A stretch of 64,000 nucleotides of DNA from Pseudomonas parafulva (GTDB lineage Bacteria > Pseudomonadota > Gammaproteobacteria > Pseudomonadales > Pseudomonadaceae). The notes beneath the pieces are model-generated. The model worked only from the letters and a program-made list of their open reading frames with translations, was not told the origin of the DNA and did not search any database. Shown in pieces: positions 35,896 to 45,569 of this stretch (positions within the stretch are counted from its first letter, which is position 1; each line of letters begins with the position of its first letter). A program made the translations under genes and the position numbers. The DNA is taken from positions 4,247,001 through 4,311,000 of the forward strand of contig NZ_CP019952.1 of NCBI RefSeq assembly GCF_002021815.1, given 5' to 3'.

Positions 35896-35958
35896 TCAAA
35901 AAATGATCATGTCTCTGTATACCTTGGTTTCCAAAGGCTGCAGAGACATCTCCAGAGC

Positions 35959-36080
35959 TTATCCACACCCTCTTCCCCGTCGTTTGTGAACAACCCCCTC
36001 TGCATTGATCAATTTTCGATCAAATCTCCGCAGCCCTTGCAGGCCGGGCGCTCGGGCGCGATAGCCCCAGCTTATCCACA
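35959..36080. promoter_or_regulatory. Two perfect DnaA boxes between rarD and the ACT-protein gene
   Basis: TTATCCACA occurs at 35959-35967 and 36072-36080, same orientation, 113 bases apart, in a 245-base gap between convergent genes. Nearby are TGATCAAAAAATGATCA (35894-35910) and an inverted TTGATC/GATCAA pair (36006-36024). The boxes may titrate DnaA; no origin features such as an AT-rich unwinding region were seen. Confidence 0.5.
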
Positions 36081-36140
36081 AGGCCGTCCCCTTTAAATAG
36101 GGATAACCCCTGCAAGCTTTACTGCAAGCGCGATCGGCAT

Positions 36141-36659
36141 TCACTCATCCGCGCGTAGTCGCAACTCCACCATCAAGTCATCGGCCAGGGCCTCCAAACG
36201 TTGCTGCAGTTGCTCCAGAGGAAGGGACGCGGGCACTGCCAGAAGGGCCTCGGCATGGAACAGCGGTTCGTTGCTCATCGGTGCCGGACGTACCTGCGTG
36301 GCGATCCGTTCGACGTTCACGTTCAGCTCGGCCAGCACACGGGTGATATCGCGCACGATCCCTGGCCGGTCGTTACCAACCAGGTCCATGCCAAAGGGTT
36401 TGGATGCATGGGTAGGCTCGCCGCCACTTTCTGCCAATTGCACGCGAATGCCGTGTGCGGACAATGCCCCAAGCGCGTCTACCAACGCGTCATACCGATC
36501 CGCCGGCACTGCTACCCGCAGGATGCCGGCAAATTGCCCAGCCATGCGCGACATGCTGCTTTCCAGCCAATTGCCCTCGAAATCAGCGATGCACTGGGCG
36601 ATCCGCTCGACTTGGCCAGCCTTGTCCGGGGCGATCGCGGTAAGCACAAGATGTTCCAC
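36141..36659 (-). CDS. GcvR-like tandem ACT-domain regulator
   Basis: A 172-aa cytoplasmic protein with two ACT domains (about 1-80 and 88-165): MEHLVLTAIAPDKAGQVERI and MDLVGNDRPGIVRDITRVLA. This is the layout of GcvR, a repressor partner in glycine-cleavage control. No gcv genes are nearby, so the name is tentative. Confidence 0.75.
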   Translation of the reverse strand: MEHLVLTAIAPDKAGQVERIAQCIADFEGNWLESSMSRMAGQFAGILRVAVPADRYDALVDALGALSAHGIRVQLAESGGEPTHASKPFGMDLVGNDRPGIVRDITRVLAELNVNVERIATQVRPAPMSNEPLFHAEALLAVPASLPLEQLQQRLEALADDLMVELRLRADE

Positions 36660-37104
36660 GGGATGTTCCTCGAGTGGGGTTCAGGCCCTGCAGGGGCCGG
36701 GGTGTCGCCACAGTATAGGCACGGCGCGTCAACCTGCCGCAGGGCAATCTGACTTATAAATCGTGTACTGTTTTTAGATTTATCTGGAACAATCACTCCG
36801 TTTTTTGCGAACATGGCGTTTCCTTGCACGATCTTGTGCGACCAACAGGTCGCCTGACGCCGCTTTTAGTCTGATAGTGCCCAGCCGGCTGCTTCATGTA
36901 GTATCCGTGGGCGCGGACTACACAACGTCGTTTGAAGGTCTGTCGAGGCGCCTGTGAAGAATGCACGCTGCTTGCCGTCAGGCAGGCAAACCGCACCCAG
37001 CCGCGTCCGGGCTCCTACCGGAGGCATGCACTGGTGCCGTGCGAGGAGAAGCGCTACAGGCTCAATACAAAAGAGCGAAATAGCTGAGCAGAGTGAGGCA
37101 AGCA
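36660..37104. other. Intergenic region and probable long leader of glcB
   Basis: This 445-base stretch separates the divergent ACT gene from glcB. It holds several short GC-rich hairpins near glcB (for example CCGGGCTCCTACCGG, and GGCATGCACTGGTGCC) and no convincing reading frame on either strand. A structured 5' leader is possible. I see no known riboswitch pattern. Confidence 0.4.
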
Positions 37105-39282
37105 ATGACTGGATACGTTCAAGTCGGTGGCCTTCAGGTCGCCAAGGTCCTGTACGACTTCGTGAACAACGAAGCCATCCCCGGAACCGGCATCGTCGCC
37201 GAGCAGTTCTGGGCAGGTGCTGAAAAGATCATCAACGACCTCGCTCCAAAGAACAAAGCCCTCCTCGCCAAGCGCGACGAGCTGCAAGCCCAGATCGACG
37301 CCTGGCATCAGGCCCGCAAAGGCCAGGCCCACGACGCCCCGGCTTACAAGGCTTTCCTTCAGGAAATCGGTTACCTGCTGCCACAAGCCGACGATTTCCA
37401 GGCCACCACGCAAAATGTGGACGAAGAAATCGCCCACATGGCCGGTCCGCAGTTGGTGGTACCGGTCATGAACGCACGCTTTGCCCTGAACGCCGCCAAT
37501 GCCCGCTGGGGCTCGCTATACGACGCGCTTTACGGCACCGACGCCATCAGCGACGAAGGCGGTGCCGAGAAGGGGCAAGGCTACAACAAGGTACGTGGCG
37601 ACAAAGTGATCGCTTTCGCCCGTGCCTTCCTCGATGAAGCGGCACCGCTGGCGGCAGGTTCGCACGTCGATTCCACGGCTTATCGCATCGAGGCCGGCCA
37701 GTTGGTCGTCACCCTCAAAGGCGGTAGCAACACCGGCCTGCGCGACGATGCCCAACTGGTTGGGTTCCACGGCGACAGCAACGCCCCGACTGCCGTGTTG
37801 CTCAAGCACAACGGCCTGCACTTCGAAATCCAGATCGATGCCAGTACCCCGGTGGGCAGCACCGATGCTGCAGGCGTCAAGGACATCCTAATGGAATCGG
37901 CACTGACCACCATCATGGACTGCGAAGACTCCGTGGCGGCAGTCGATGCCGACGACAAGGTGGTCGTGTATCGCAATTGGCTGGGGCTGATGAAAGGTGA
38001 CCTGGCCGAAAGCGTCAGCAAAGGCGGCAAGACGTTCACCCGCACCATGAACCCTGATCGCGAGTACGCAGCGCCCAACGGGGGCAGCGTCACCCTGCAT
38101 GGTCGCTCGCTGCTGTTCGTGCGCAACGTGGGTCACCTGATGACCAACCCGGCCATCCTCGACGCCCAAGGCAACGAAGTCCCGGAAGGTATCCAGGACG
38201 GTCTGTTCACCAACCTCATGGCGCTGCACAACCTCAACGGCACCACTAGCCGTCGCAACACCCGTACCGGCAGTGTGTACATCGTCAAGCCGAAGATGCA
38301 TGGCCCGGAAGAAGTGGCGTTCGCCGCCGAGATATTCAGCCGGGTCGAAGACCTGCTGGGCATGAAGCGCAATACCGTCAAAGTCGGCATCATGGACGAG
38401 GAGCGCCGCACAACGGTCAACCTCAAATCCTGCATCAAGGCCGCTGCCGAGCGCGTGGTGTTCATCAATACGGGCTTCCTCGACCGCACTGGCGACGAAA
38501 TCCATACCTCCATGGAAGCAGGCCCGGTCGTGCGCAAAGGCGCCATGAAAAACGAGAAGTGGATCGGCGCCTATGAAAACAACAACGTCGATGTAGGCCT
38601 TGCCACCGGCCTGCAAGGGCGTGCGCAGATCGGCAAGGGCATGTGGGCCATGCCCGACCTGATGGCCGCCATGCTGGAGCAGAAGATCGCTCACCCGCTG
38701 GCCGGTGCCAATACCGCGTGGGTGCCTTCGCCAACGGCCGCCACCCTGCACGCCCTGCATTACCACAAGGTGGACGTGCAGGCGCGCCAGCGCGAGCTGG
38801 CTTCGCGCACACCGGCTTCGGTCGATGACATCCTGGCCATTCCGCTGGCGACCAACCCCAACTGGTCTGACGAGGAAATCCGCAACGAGCTGGACAACAA
38901 TGCCCAGGGCATCCTGGGCTATGTGGTTCGCTGGATCGACCAGGGCGTGGGTTGCTCCAAGGTGCCCGACATCAACAACGTGGGGCTGATGGAGGACCGT
39001 GCCACCTTGCGCATTTCTGCCCAGTTGCTGGCCAACTGGCTGCGCCATGGCGTAGTTAGCCAGGAGCAGGTGCTCGAAAGCCTCAAGCGCATGGCGGCGG
39101 TGGTCGACAAGCAGAACGCCAGCGACCCGCTGTATCGCCCGATGGCGGGCAACTTCGACGACAACGTTGCCTTCCAGGCGGCAGTCGAGCTGGTACTCGA
39201 AGGCGCCAAGCAACCCAACGGCTATACCGAGCCTGTGCTGCATCGCCGTCGCCGTGAGTTCAAGGCACGCAACGGACTTTGA
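37105..39282 (+). CDS. glcB: Malate synthase G
   Basis: Condenses glyoxylate and acetyl-CoA to malate in glyoxylate/glycolate use. With the ATG at 37105 ([19 protein letters not shown]) it is 725 aa, the normal size of the G isoform; a GTG four codons upstream is possible. Conserved blocks: [40 protein letters not shown] sequence around 38490-38525 and the Cys-containing [23 protein letters not shown] hairpin terminates it. Confidence 0.96.
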   Translation: MTGYVQVGGLQVAKVLYDFVNNEAIPGTGIVAEQFWAGAEKIINDLAPKNKALLAKRDELQAQIDAWHQARKGQAHDAPAYKAFLQEIGYLLPQADDFQATTQNVDEEIAHMAGPQLVVPVMNARFALNAANARWGSLYDALYGTDAISDEGGAEKGQGYNKVRGDKVIAFARAFLDEAAPLAAGSHVDSTAYRIEAGQLVVTLKGGSNTGLRDDAQLVGFHGDSNAPTAVLLKHNGLHFEIQIDASTPVGSTDAAGVKDILMESALTTIMDCEDSVAAVDADDKVVVYRNWLGLMKGDLAESVSKGGKTFTRTMNPDREYAAPNGGSVTLHGRSLLFVRNVGHLMTNPAILDAQGNEVPEGIQDGLFTNLMALHNLNGTTSRRNTRTGSVYIVKPKMHGPEEVAFAAEIFSRVEDLLGMKRNTVKVGIMDEERRTTVNLKSCIKAAAERVVFINTGFLDRTGDEIHTSMEAGPVVRKGAMKNEKWIGAYENNNVDVGLATGLQGRAQIGKGMWAMPDLMAAMLEQKIAHPLAGANTAWVPSPTAATLHALHYHKVDVQARQRELASRTPASVDDILAIPLATNPNWSDEEIRNELDNNAQGILGYVVRWIDQGVGCSKVPDINNVGLMEDRATLRISAQLLANWLRHGVVSQEQVLESLKRMAAVVDKQNASDPLYRPMAGNFDDNVAFQAAVELVLEGAKQPNGYTEPVLHRRRREFKARNGL

Positions 39283-39322
39283 ACGACCGGTGGGTAAAGT
39301 GAGCTGCTTGCAGCGTTGATCG

Positions 39323-39342
39323 GCGGGGCCTTAGGGCCCCGC
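39323..39342. terminator. Terminator between convergent glcB and response regulator
   Basis: GCGGGGCC, loop TTAG, GGCCCCGC: a perfect 8-base GC stem between two convergent genes, eight bases before the response-regulator stop. Confidence 0.75.
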
Positions 39343-39349
39343 TTGCGCG

Positions 39350-39802
39350 TCAGGCCATCTTCAGTTCGCGCTTCACCAGTTCGAGCAGCTTCGTGAGGTC
39401 CACGGGCTTCAACAGAAAGTCCACAACCCCCAGGTGCATGACATCAACGGCCTCTTTCACATCGGTATCGCCTGATACCACGATGATCGAAAGCGCGGCC
39501 CGGTCCGCCTCCGGCATCTCGCGCACCTTGTGGATAAGGGACAGCCCATCCTCGGGCTGCATCCGCAGATCGGTGATCATCAGCGCGATTCGAGGTTCGT
39601 AATGAAGCTTGAACAGCGCCTCCTGGGTGCCATCGGCCGTCATGCCGTCGATACCCTTGCTTTTGAGGTACAACATCAAGGCTTCGCTATTGACCGGATT
39701 GTCGTCGACCACGAGCACCACCGGCCGGGCAGGCGGTGGCGCGCTCACAGCAGCCAGTGCCGCGCGCTCTGCGTCGCTCAAAATATCGGTGTGCTCAGAC
39801 AT
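39350..39802 (-). CDS. Stand-alone response regulator receiver protein
   Basis: A 150-aa single receiver domain with no output domain. The acidic pair is in VLVVDDNPVNSEA, the phospho-acceptor Asp in LMITDLRMQPEDG, the switch Ser/Thr in IIVVSGD, and the Lys in LLKPVDLTKLL. It is divergent from the cNMP/CBS gene at 40011. No histidine kinase is adjacent. Confidence 0.88.
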   Translation of the reverse strand: MSEHTDILSDAERAALAAVSAPPPARPVVLVVDDNPVNSEALMLYLKSKGIDGMTADGTQEALFKLHYEPRIALMITDLRMQPEDGLSLIHKVREMPEADRAALSIIVVSGDTDVKEAVDVMHLGVVDFLLKPVDLTKLLELVKRELKMA

Positions 39803-40010
39803 GGTCGTCTCGTATCCATTCGCTCTACAGGTAAGACCGCGGATTTTCCGACACCCGATTTACCTTTCGTCGGATCATTGACGTGGTCGCGCCCTAGACT
39901 TACGTCCAATGGGCACCAAGCCCCTGCAGGCCGACCATGAACGCCGAAAACAACAAAGCCGGCCCTATAGATAGATATATATAGTTCGGCGTAGCGATAC
40001 GGTCAGGTCG

Positions 40011-41948
40011 ATGAGCAAAAAAGACGCCTACCAGCAAGCGGGTAGAACTGCGGTGCTGCAGAACATTCAGGGCACCCTGCAATTCCTCCAACGCTTTGCA
40101 CCCTTCAATCAGATGGAGCAGAGCCATCTGGCCTATCTGGTCGAGCAGTGCCAGCTGCGCTTCTACGCCAGCGGCGAAAGCATCATCAAGCCAAGCGACG
40201 GGCCGGTTGAGCATTTCTACATCGTCAAGCAGGGCCGCGTCGTCGGTGAACGGCAGCACCTGGTCAAACCGGGGGTTGAGACCACGTTCGAGATTACCCA
40301 TGGCGAGTGTTTTCCATTGGCGGCCCTGCTCGGCGAGCGAGCCACGCGTACGGAGCACCTGGCCGGTGACGACACCTTCTGCCTGCAACTGAACAAAGCG
40401 GCATTCATCCGCGTCTTTTCCCTCTCCGAGGTGTTCCGCGATTTCGCCTTGCGAGGGGTCAGCAGCCTGCTGGACCAAGTCAACCAACAAGTCCGTCAGC
40501 AGGCGGTGCAGACCCTGGGCACCCAGTACTCCCTGAATACACCGCTGGGCGAACTGGCCATGCGTCATCCCGTGGCCTGCGCCCCTGAGACTCCGCTGCG
40601 CGAAGCCGTAAGGCTGATGCATGAGCAGCAGGTTGGCTCGATCGTGATCGTCGATGGGCAGCGCCAGCCCACGGGCATTTTCACCTTGCGCGACCTGCGC
40701 CAGGTGGTGGCCGCAGCCGATGCCGACCTGGGTGCACCCGTGGCGCGGCACATGACCGCCGCACCGTTCTACCTGAGCCCCCAGGCAAGTGCCTTCGATG
40801 CCGCCATGGCAATGACCGAGCGACACATCGCGCACGTCTGCCTGGTGGAGAACCGGCGATTGTGTGGGGTGGTGTCCGAGCGCGATCTGTTTTCCCTGCA
40901 GCGGGTAGACCTTGTTCACTTGGCACGCACCATTCGTCATGCACCGCGCCTGGACACCCTCGTTTCCCTGCGAGGCGAAATCAGCCAGTTGGTCGAGCGC
41001 ATGCTCGCACACGGTGCTTCCTCTACACAGATCACCCAAATCATCACCTTGCTCAACGACCACACGGTGTGCCGAGTCATCGAACTGGCGCTGGCAGAGC
41101 GTGGCGATCCGGGGGTGCCGTTCAGTTGGCTCTGTTTTGGCAGTGAGGGGCGGCGCGAGCAGACCCTGCACACCGACCAGGACAACGGCATTCTTTTCGA
41201 CGCGGCCGATGACACCGAAGCCCAGGCCATTCGGGCGCGGTTGCTACCGTTGGCGCAGTACATCAACCAATGCCTGGCGCAGTGCGGTTTTACGCTGTGC
41301 AAGGGCAATGTCATGGCCGGCAACCCTGCGCTGTGCCTGTCGCACAGCGAGTGGTCGCGGCGCTTTGCCGGCTTCGTGCGTGAGGCCAGCCCGGAAAACC
41401 TCCTGGGCTCGAGCATTTACTTCGACCTGCGGGTGGTCTGGGGCGATGAGCACACCTGCGAGGCGTTGCGCAGCACATTGCTGAAGCAGATAGGCGACAA
41501 CCGTATCTTCCAACGCATGCTGGCTGACAATGCCCTGCGCCAACGCCCGCCTGTGGGCCGTCTGCGCGACTTCGTGCTGACCCGCCAGGGTGCTGACAAG
41601 GCTGGCACGCTGGACCTCAAGGTTCAGGGCCTGACGCCCTTCGTCGACGGCGCACGTGTGCTGGCGCTGGCTCACGGGATCAGCGCCTGCAATACCCTGG
41701 AGCGCATTCGCCAACTGGTGGGCAAGGGCGTGATCAACCCACTGGACGGCGCCGCGTACGAAGAGGCGTACCATTTCATCCAACAGACCCGCATGCAGCA
41801 ACATCAACGCCAGGCACGCGAGCACCTGGCCTACTCCAACCGCCTGGACCCAGATAGCCTCAACCACCTGGACCGGCGCATCTTGCGCGAGTCCCTGCGC
41901 CAAGCTCAGCGGTTGCAGAGCAGCCTGGCCATGCGGTACCAGCTGTGA
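40011..41948 (+). CDS. cNMP-binding / CBS / DUF294 nucleotidyltransferase-like protein
   Basis: A 645-aa multidomain signalling protein: a cyclic-nucleotide-binding domain (about 20-140, FYIVKQGRVVGERQHL), two CBS domains (about 180-305, AVRLMHEQQVGSIVIVDGQR and ERHIAHVCLVENRRLCGVVS), then a DUF294 nucleotidyltransferase-like domain with FGSEGRREQTLHTDQDNG (about 376-393) and a C-terminal helical part. In pseudomonads such proteins sit by acetate/exonuclease genes; the substrate is unknown. The stop overlaps the next gene by four bases (GTGA), so the exonuclease is coupled. Confidence 0.88.
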   Translation: MSKKDAYQQAGRTAVLQNIQGTLQFLQRFAPFNQMEQSHLAYLVEQCQLRFYASGESIIKPSDGPVEHFYIVKQGRVVGERQHLVKPGVETTFEITHGECFPLAALLGERATRTEHLAGDDTFCLQLNKAAFIRVFSLSEVFRDFALRGVSSLLDQVNQQVRQQAVQTLGTQYSLNTPLGELAMRHPVACAPETPLREAVRLMHEQQVGSIVIVDGQRQPTGIFTLRDLRQVVAAADADLGAPVARHMTAAPFYLSPQASAFDAAMAMTERHIAHVCLVENRRLCGVVSERDLFSLQRVDLVHLARTIRHAPRLDTLVSLRGEISQLVERMLAHGASSTQITQIITLLNDHTVCRVIELALAERGDPGVPFSWLCFGSEGRREQTLHTDQDNGILFDAADDTEAQAIRARLLPLAQYINQCLAQCGFTLCKGNVMAGNPALCLSHSEWSRRFAGFVREASPENLLGSSIYFDLRVVWGDEHTCEALRSTLLKQIGDNRIFQRMLADNALRQRPPVGRLRDFVLTRQGADKAGTLDLKVQGLTPFVDGARVLALAHGISACNTLERIRQLVGKGVINPLDGAAYEEAYHFIQQTRMQQHQRQAREHLAYSNRLDPDSLNHLDRRILRESLRQAQRLQSSLAMRYQL

Positions 41949-42655
41949 GCTTGTTCGCATGGCTGCGTCCCCATGCTCCGCAGCTTGCGCTTTCGCAGCG
42001 TGAACGCCTGGCGGCCTTGCCTGCACCCACTGCGCTTGGCACCTGCACCCTGCGCGAGCAGCGCTGGGTGGTGCTTGACCTGGAAACTAGCGGCCTGAAC
42101 ACCAACCGCGATCAAGTGCTGTCCATAGGCGCAGTGGCTATCGAGGACGGGGCGCTGGACTTCTCGCAGCAGTTCGAACAAACCCTGTACCGACCTGAGC
42201 AGAAAACCAACCCCAGCGTCCTGATACACGGCCTGGGCCCAAGCGCTCTGGCAGCGGGGTGCGACCCAGGGCACGCACTGCTTGACCTGCTCGAGTTCAT
42301 TGGCACCAGCCCGGTACTGGCATTCCACGCGCCATTCGACGAACGCATGCTTGCACGGGCCCTCAAACAGAGCCTGGGTTATCGTCTGCAAATACCCTTC
42401 CTAGATGTGGCCGAGATGGCACCCATGCTCAATCCCGACACGGTGTTGCGAGAGGCCGGGCTCGATGACTGGGTGGCGCGTTTCGGGCTGCAGGTACAGG
42501 CGCGTCATCACGCCAGCGCCGACGCACAGGTGACCGCCGAGCTGGCGTTGATTCTGCTGAGCCAGGCGCGCCGCCAGCACATCCAGAGCCCGGCGCAACT
42601 TGAGCAATGCCTACACAACTGGCGACGCCGGATGGCCCAGCGCCACGGCCTATAG
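41945..42655 (+). CDS. DnaQ-like 3'-5' exonuclease (DEDDh)
   Basis: A 236-aa exonuclease of the DnaQ/RNase T fold. The metal ligands are in VVLDLETSGLN (Asp, Glu), AFHAPFDERM (Asp) and HHASADAQVTAE (His...Asp). It starts at GTG 41945 inside the stop of the CBS/DUF294 gene. This two-gene unit is common in gammaproteobacteria. A 115-base gap separates it from the toxin-like gene. Confidence 0.88.
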   Translation: MSLFAWLRPHAPQLALSQRERLAALPAPTALGTCTLREQRWVVLDLETSGLNTNRDQVLSIGAVAIEDGALDFSQQFEQTLYRPEQKTNPSVLIHGLGPSALAAGCDPGHALLDLLEFIGTSPVLAFHAPFDERMLARALKQSLGYRLQIPFLDVAEMAPMLNPDTVLREAGLDDWVARFGLQVQARHHASADAQVTAELALILLSQARRQHIQSPAQLEQCLHNWRRRMAQRHGL

Positions 42656-42770
42656 GCAACGGGGGCGTGGTCTGGCAGCCGCGCCTTACTGCGTAATGGC
42701 AGTAGCGGGTTAGCACGCATGCCCCTGCCATATCGCCCAGGCTCGCGATCTCTCTAAAGGAGCTCGCATC

Positions 42771-45569
42771 ATGCCATCCGTCTCACCCTTGCAACATTTC
42801 GAGTCATTCGACGCGGCAATCACTGCCCTGTTGTCCCCCCTGCCCTCACCAGACTTGCAGCTTCCACCGGTGGCGGGCCGGCAACAGTTCTTCGGCGCGC
42901 TTGCAGACTACTGGAACCTGCCGGACGCAACAGGCAATAACCGCCGTACTCGGCTCATTGCGCTTCGGCGACAACAGCTTCAGGCCGAAATGGACCTGCG
43001 CATCACTGACGCAACACTGGAGCCTGTGGCGGCATCGCTGTTACAGACGTGCCTTGACCAACCCATGTCCTGGGCTCGCCAAGGCATCGAGGCGTCCAGG
43101 CGTCCACAGCTCTATCGCCTGCTGCTCGACTGCTCACGACCCAACTGGAGGGCCTACTTGCCAGGCGCCGTACTGCTTGTACAAGGCGGTGTCGAGGGGC
43201 AGATGATGACGGGCGATGCGGTCAGCGGCCCAGCCTTGTTATGCAGCCTCTCCCACGGCATCGAAGCGTTCGCCGATGTTCAGAGCCTGCACCTGGAGCT
43301 GTGCGAGCGGCTGGATGATCCCCTGCAAAGTCAGCCGATGCTCACGCTGCTGGCGCCGGCTGATGCCGACCGCGCCCATAACGCACAGCGACTGCGTTAC
43401 GACTGGCTGCCCGACGATCTTGTGGAAGTCCAGATCCAGGCCTTGATCGATGCCCAGCATGGGCGATTGAACGAGGCATGGAGTAGCCAACCCATGGATC
43501 AACCGGGTTTTGCCGAGCGCCTGACCAAGGCCGCAGACCTGCTGCCCTGGGTGACCAGCAAGGCAGCGATGCCGACGCGTTATGGCCTGCTGCTTGAAAA
43601 GCACGCTCCTGCCTGGCTCAAGAAGACCTCTACCCAAGGGCTCACGCATATCATGCAGACGATGCAAGAGCTGATCGTGGCCATTGATCAGGCCGCAGCG
43701 CCGGGCATTCCTACGCTTGAACAATTCACCGAACGTAACAGCCTGCTGCAGTGGACCCGTGCCCGCCTCAGCGAGCGCCTGAGATTGGACCACCAACTCG
43801 ATCTGGCACCGGAGCAGATCTTCATCAGTGTCACCATTGCCCGTCAGACCGGCCCGGTGATGCCTCCCGGTCAGCCCAGCAGCTATATACCCATCGCTAG
43901 CCGACCGCAGACAGGGAACACCGTGGAGTTGGTCAGGCAAACCTACAGCCTGGATCAGTTGGCGTTGCTGAACGTGGGCTTGCTAGACCTGGACTATTGG
44001 CTAACCGCTCGCGTCCACCATAGGGACGAGACGAACATTCAAGGCTTGTCCCCTGCGCAGGCTCGCCAGATGGTCCGTGAACTCAATGTCGGCGACAGCT
44101 ATTCGCGTTTCCTGCGCAGCCACCTGATCGACCTCGCGCAAGGGCAGTGGCGACGGGATGCACATGCCCGAATCAACTGTGCTCGCATGCGGGCAGAGGC
44201 CGCCAAGGCCCGCTATGCTGGCCACTTCATACCCGACCCGCTCGAACAGGGTTATCGCTGGAGCAGGGCCGTTCTCAACTACCCCGACAGCGACTGGCGC
44301 CCCTTGGTGCAAGAGAACCGCCTGAGTGTCCGGCAGTTGTTGATTGCCGGGCACACCGTACAGGGGGTATTGCTGATCACGCCTGAAACACCCCAGATGC
44401 AGCGCTTTCTGGTGTATGCGCCAGATGCACCGGATCGCAGGCCATGGCGCGAATACGCCAATGCGCGTGCGCTGCTCCGATCGCTTCGCGCCAGCCCGGA
44501 TCTACGCACTTACGTGATCGACCGCATGCCCTTGGCCCGGCGCAAAACCGCCGAGCGCCTGTTGAGCAAGGGCGGGCTCGCTCAACGGCTGAGTCGTCCG
44601 GTCATCTCCGGCAATTTTTTGCATGCCTGTTATTTGGCAGAGGTCCGCGCGTTCATATCGGCGGTCGATGCCAGCACTAATACCAAACAGGAGCTGCTGG
44701 GCGAGGCCAGCCTGCATGCCTTGTGGATCATGCTCGATTTGATCAGCTTCGTGATTCCGGTCCGTGCCCTGACGCCGCTGGCATTCGCCCGCGCTGTGCT
44801 GAGCGTACTGGACAGCCTTGAAGCACTGGAAAAGGAGGATCAGGTAGGCGTGCTCAAGCATATGGTGGAGGCTTTTACCCATATGAACGATGGCATCAAC
44901 AGCATCGGCGGCACGACAGTGATCAGGCGCGCCATTCGCGCCATGCCTCCTACTCCGCCATTGATGCTACCACCTACCTTCCAGGTACGCCCGGACACCG
45001 CCAAGTTGCGTTACCGAATCGATGGTATCCATAGCGAAGGCGTGTATGAAAAGCCATCCGAACGTGCAGGGCTGGCTCTCTACTACATCCAGGACAAGCA
45101 AGGCCGGTACTACCAGGTGGCGTTCGACGGTTATCGCTGGCGCGCCATCGATCCCAGGCAACCCGATGCCTACAGCAAGGTGGCGGTCAGACGGAGCGCT
45201 GAAGGCGAGTGGATCGTCGACTCACCCGTCCTGTGGCACGACGGCCTGCCAGACCTCACCGCATTGCTGGAACACTGCCAGCTTCCCGCGACCCCGGATG
45301 GGGTATCACTGGAAGGGGCGAGTGAACTGTACGAGAGCGATGGCCAACCCTACTTGCTCGCCGGTGGCCATGCCTTGCCCGTGCGTGCCCACCTGCTAGC
45401 CGATCACTACCATCTGCTGATACCCGGACAGCCTGCCGCGACCACCACCGCCTGGGCAATCCTGCGCTGGCGCGACGGCCAGTGGCGTATACGTGTGCGC
45501 CAACCGGGGCGAAGCAGCGACTGGCTGGCTCTGCCTGCCGCTTATGCCGCCAACGTGGGCAGCACCTGA
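42771..45569 (+). CDS. Large dermonecrotic-toxin-like protein (DUF6543-type)
   Basis: A 932-aa protein with no signal peptide. The sequence and architecture recall the Pseudomonas DUF6543 (dermonecrotic toxin N-terminal domain) proteins: a helical N-terminal half with LLPWVTSKAAMPTRYGLLLE, RVHHRDETNIQGLSP and RQLLIAGHTVQGVLLITPET, one hydrophobic stretch near 645-680 (ALWIMLDLISFVIPVRAL) that could insert into membranes, and a beta-rich C-terminal part (GLALYYIQDKQGRYYQVAFD) resembling repeat modules. Ribosome site AAAGGAGC precedes the ATG. It sits alone between the exonuclease and the LPS operon and overlaps the convergent kinase gene by 28 bases. The toxin role is by family resemblance only. 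Confidence 0.65.
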   Translation: MPSVSPLQHFESFDAAITALLSPLPSPDLQLPPVAGRQQFFGALADYWNLPDATGNNRRTRLIALRRQQLQAEMDLRITDATLEPVAASLLQTCLDQPMSWARQGIEASRRPQLYRLLLDCSRPNWRAYLPGAVLLVQGGVEGQMMTGDAVSGPALLCSLSHGIEAFADVQSLHLELCERLDDPLQSQPMLTLLAPADADRAHNAQRLRYDWLPDDLVEVQIQALIDAQHGRLNEAWSSQPMDQPGFAERLTKAADLLPWVTSKAAMPTRYGLLLEKHAPAWLKKTSTQGLTHIMQTMQELIVAIDQAAAPGIPTLEQFTERNSLLQWTRARLSERLRLDHQLDLAPEQIFISVTIARQTGPVMPPGQPSSYIPIASRPQTGNTVELVRQTYSLDQLALLNVGLLDLDYWLTARVHHRDETNIQGLSPAQARQMVRELNVGDSYSRFLRSHLIDLAQGQWRRDAHARINCARMRAEAAKARYAGHFIPDPLEQGYRWSRAVLNYPDSDWRPLVQENRLSVRQLLIAGHTVQGVLLITPETPQMQRFLVYAPDAPDRRPWREYANARALLRSLRASPDLRTYVIDRMPLARRKTAERLLSKGGLAQRLSRPVISGNFLHACYLAEVRAFISAVDASTNTKQELLGEASLHALWIMLDLISFVIPVRALTPLAFARAVLSVLDSLEALEKEDQVGVLKHMVEAFTHMNDGINSIGGTTVIRRAIRAMPPTPPLMLPPTFQVRPDTAKLRYRIDGIHSEGVYEKPSERAGLALYYIQDKQGRYYQVAFDGYRWRAIDPRQPDAYSKVAVRRSAEGEWIVDSPVLWHDGLPDLTALLEHCQLPATPDGVSLEGASELYESDGQPYLLAGGHALPVRAHLLADHYHLLIPGQPAATTTAWAILRWRDGQWRIRVRQPGRSSDWLALPAAYAANVGST

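Noticed and set aside
36660..37104. Glycine or other riboswitch in the glcB leader
   Set aside because: Hairpins are present but none of the conserved riboswitch core patterns could be recognised.
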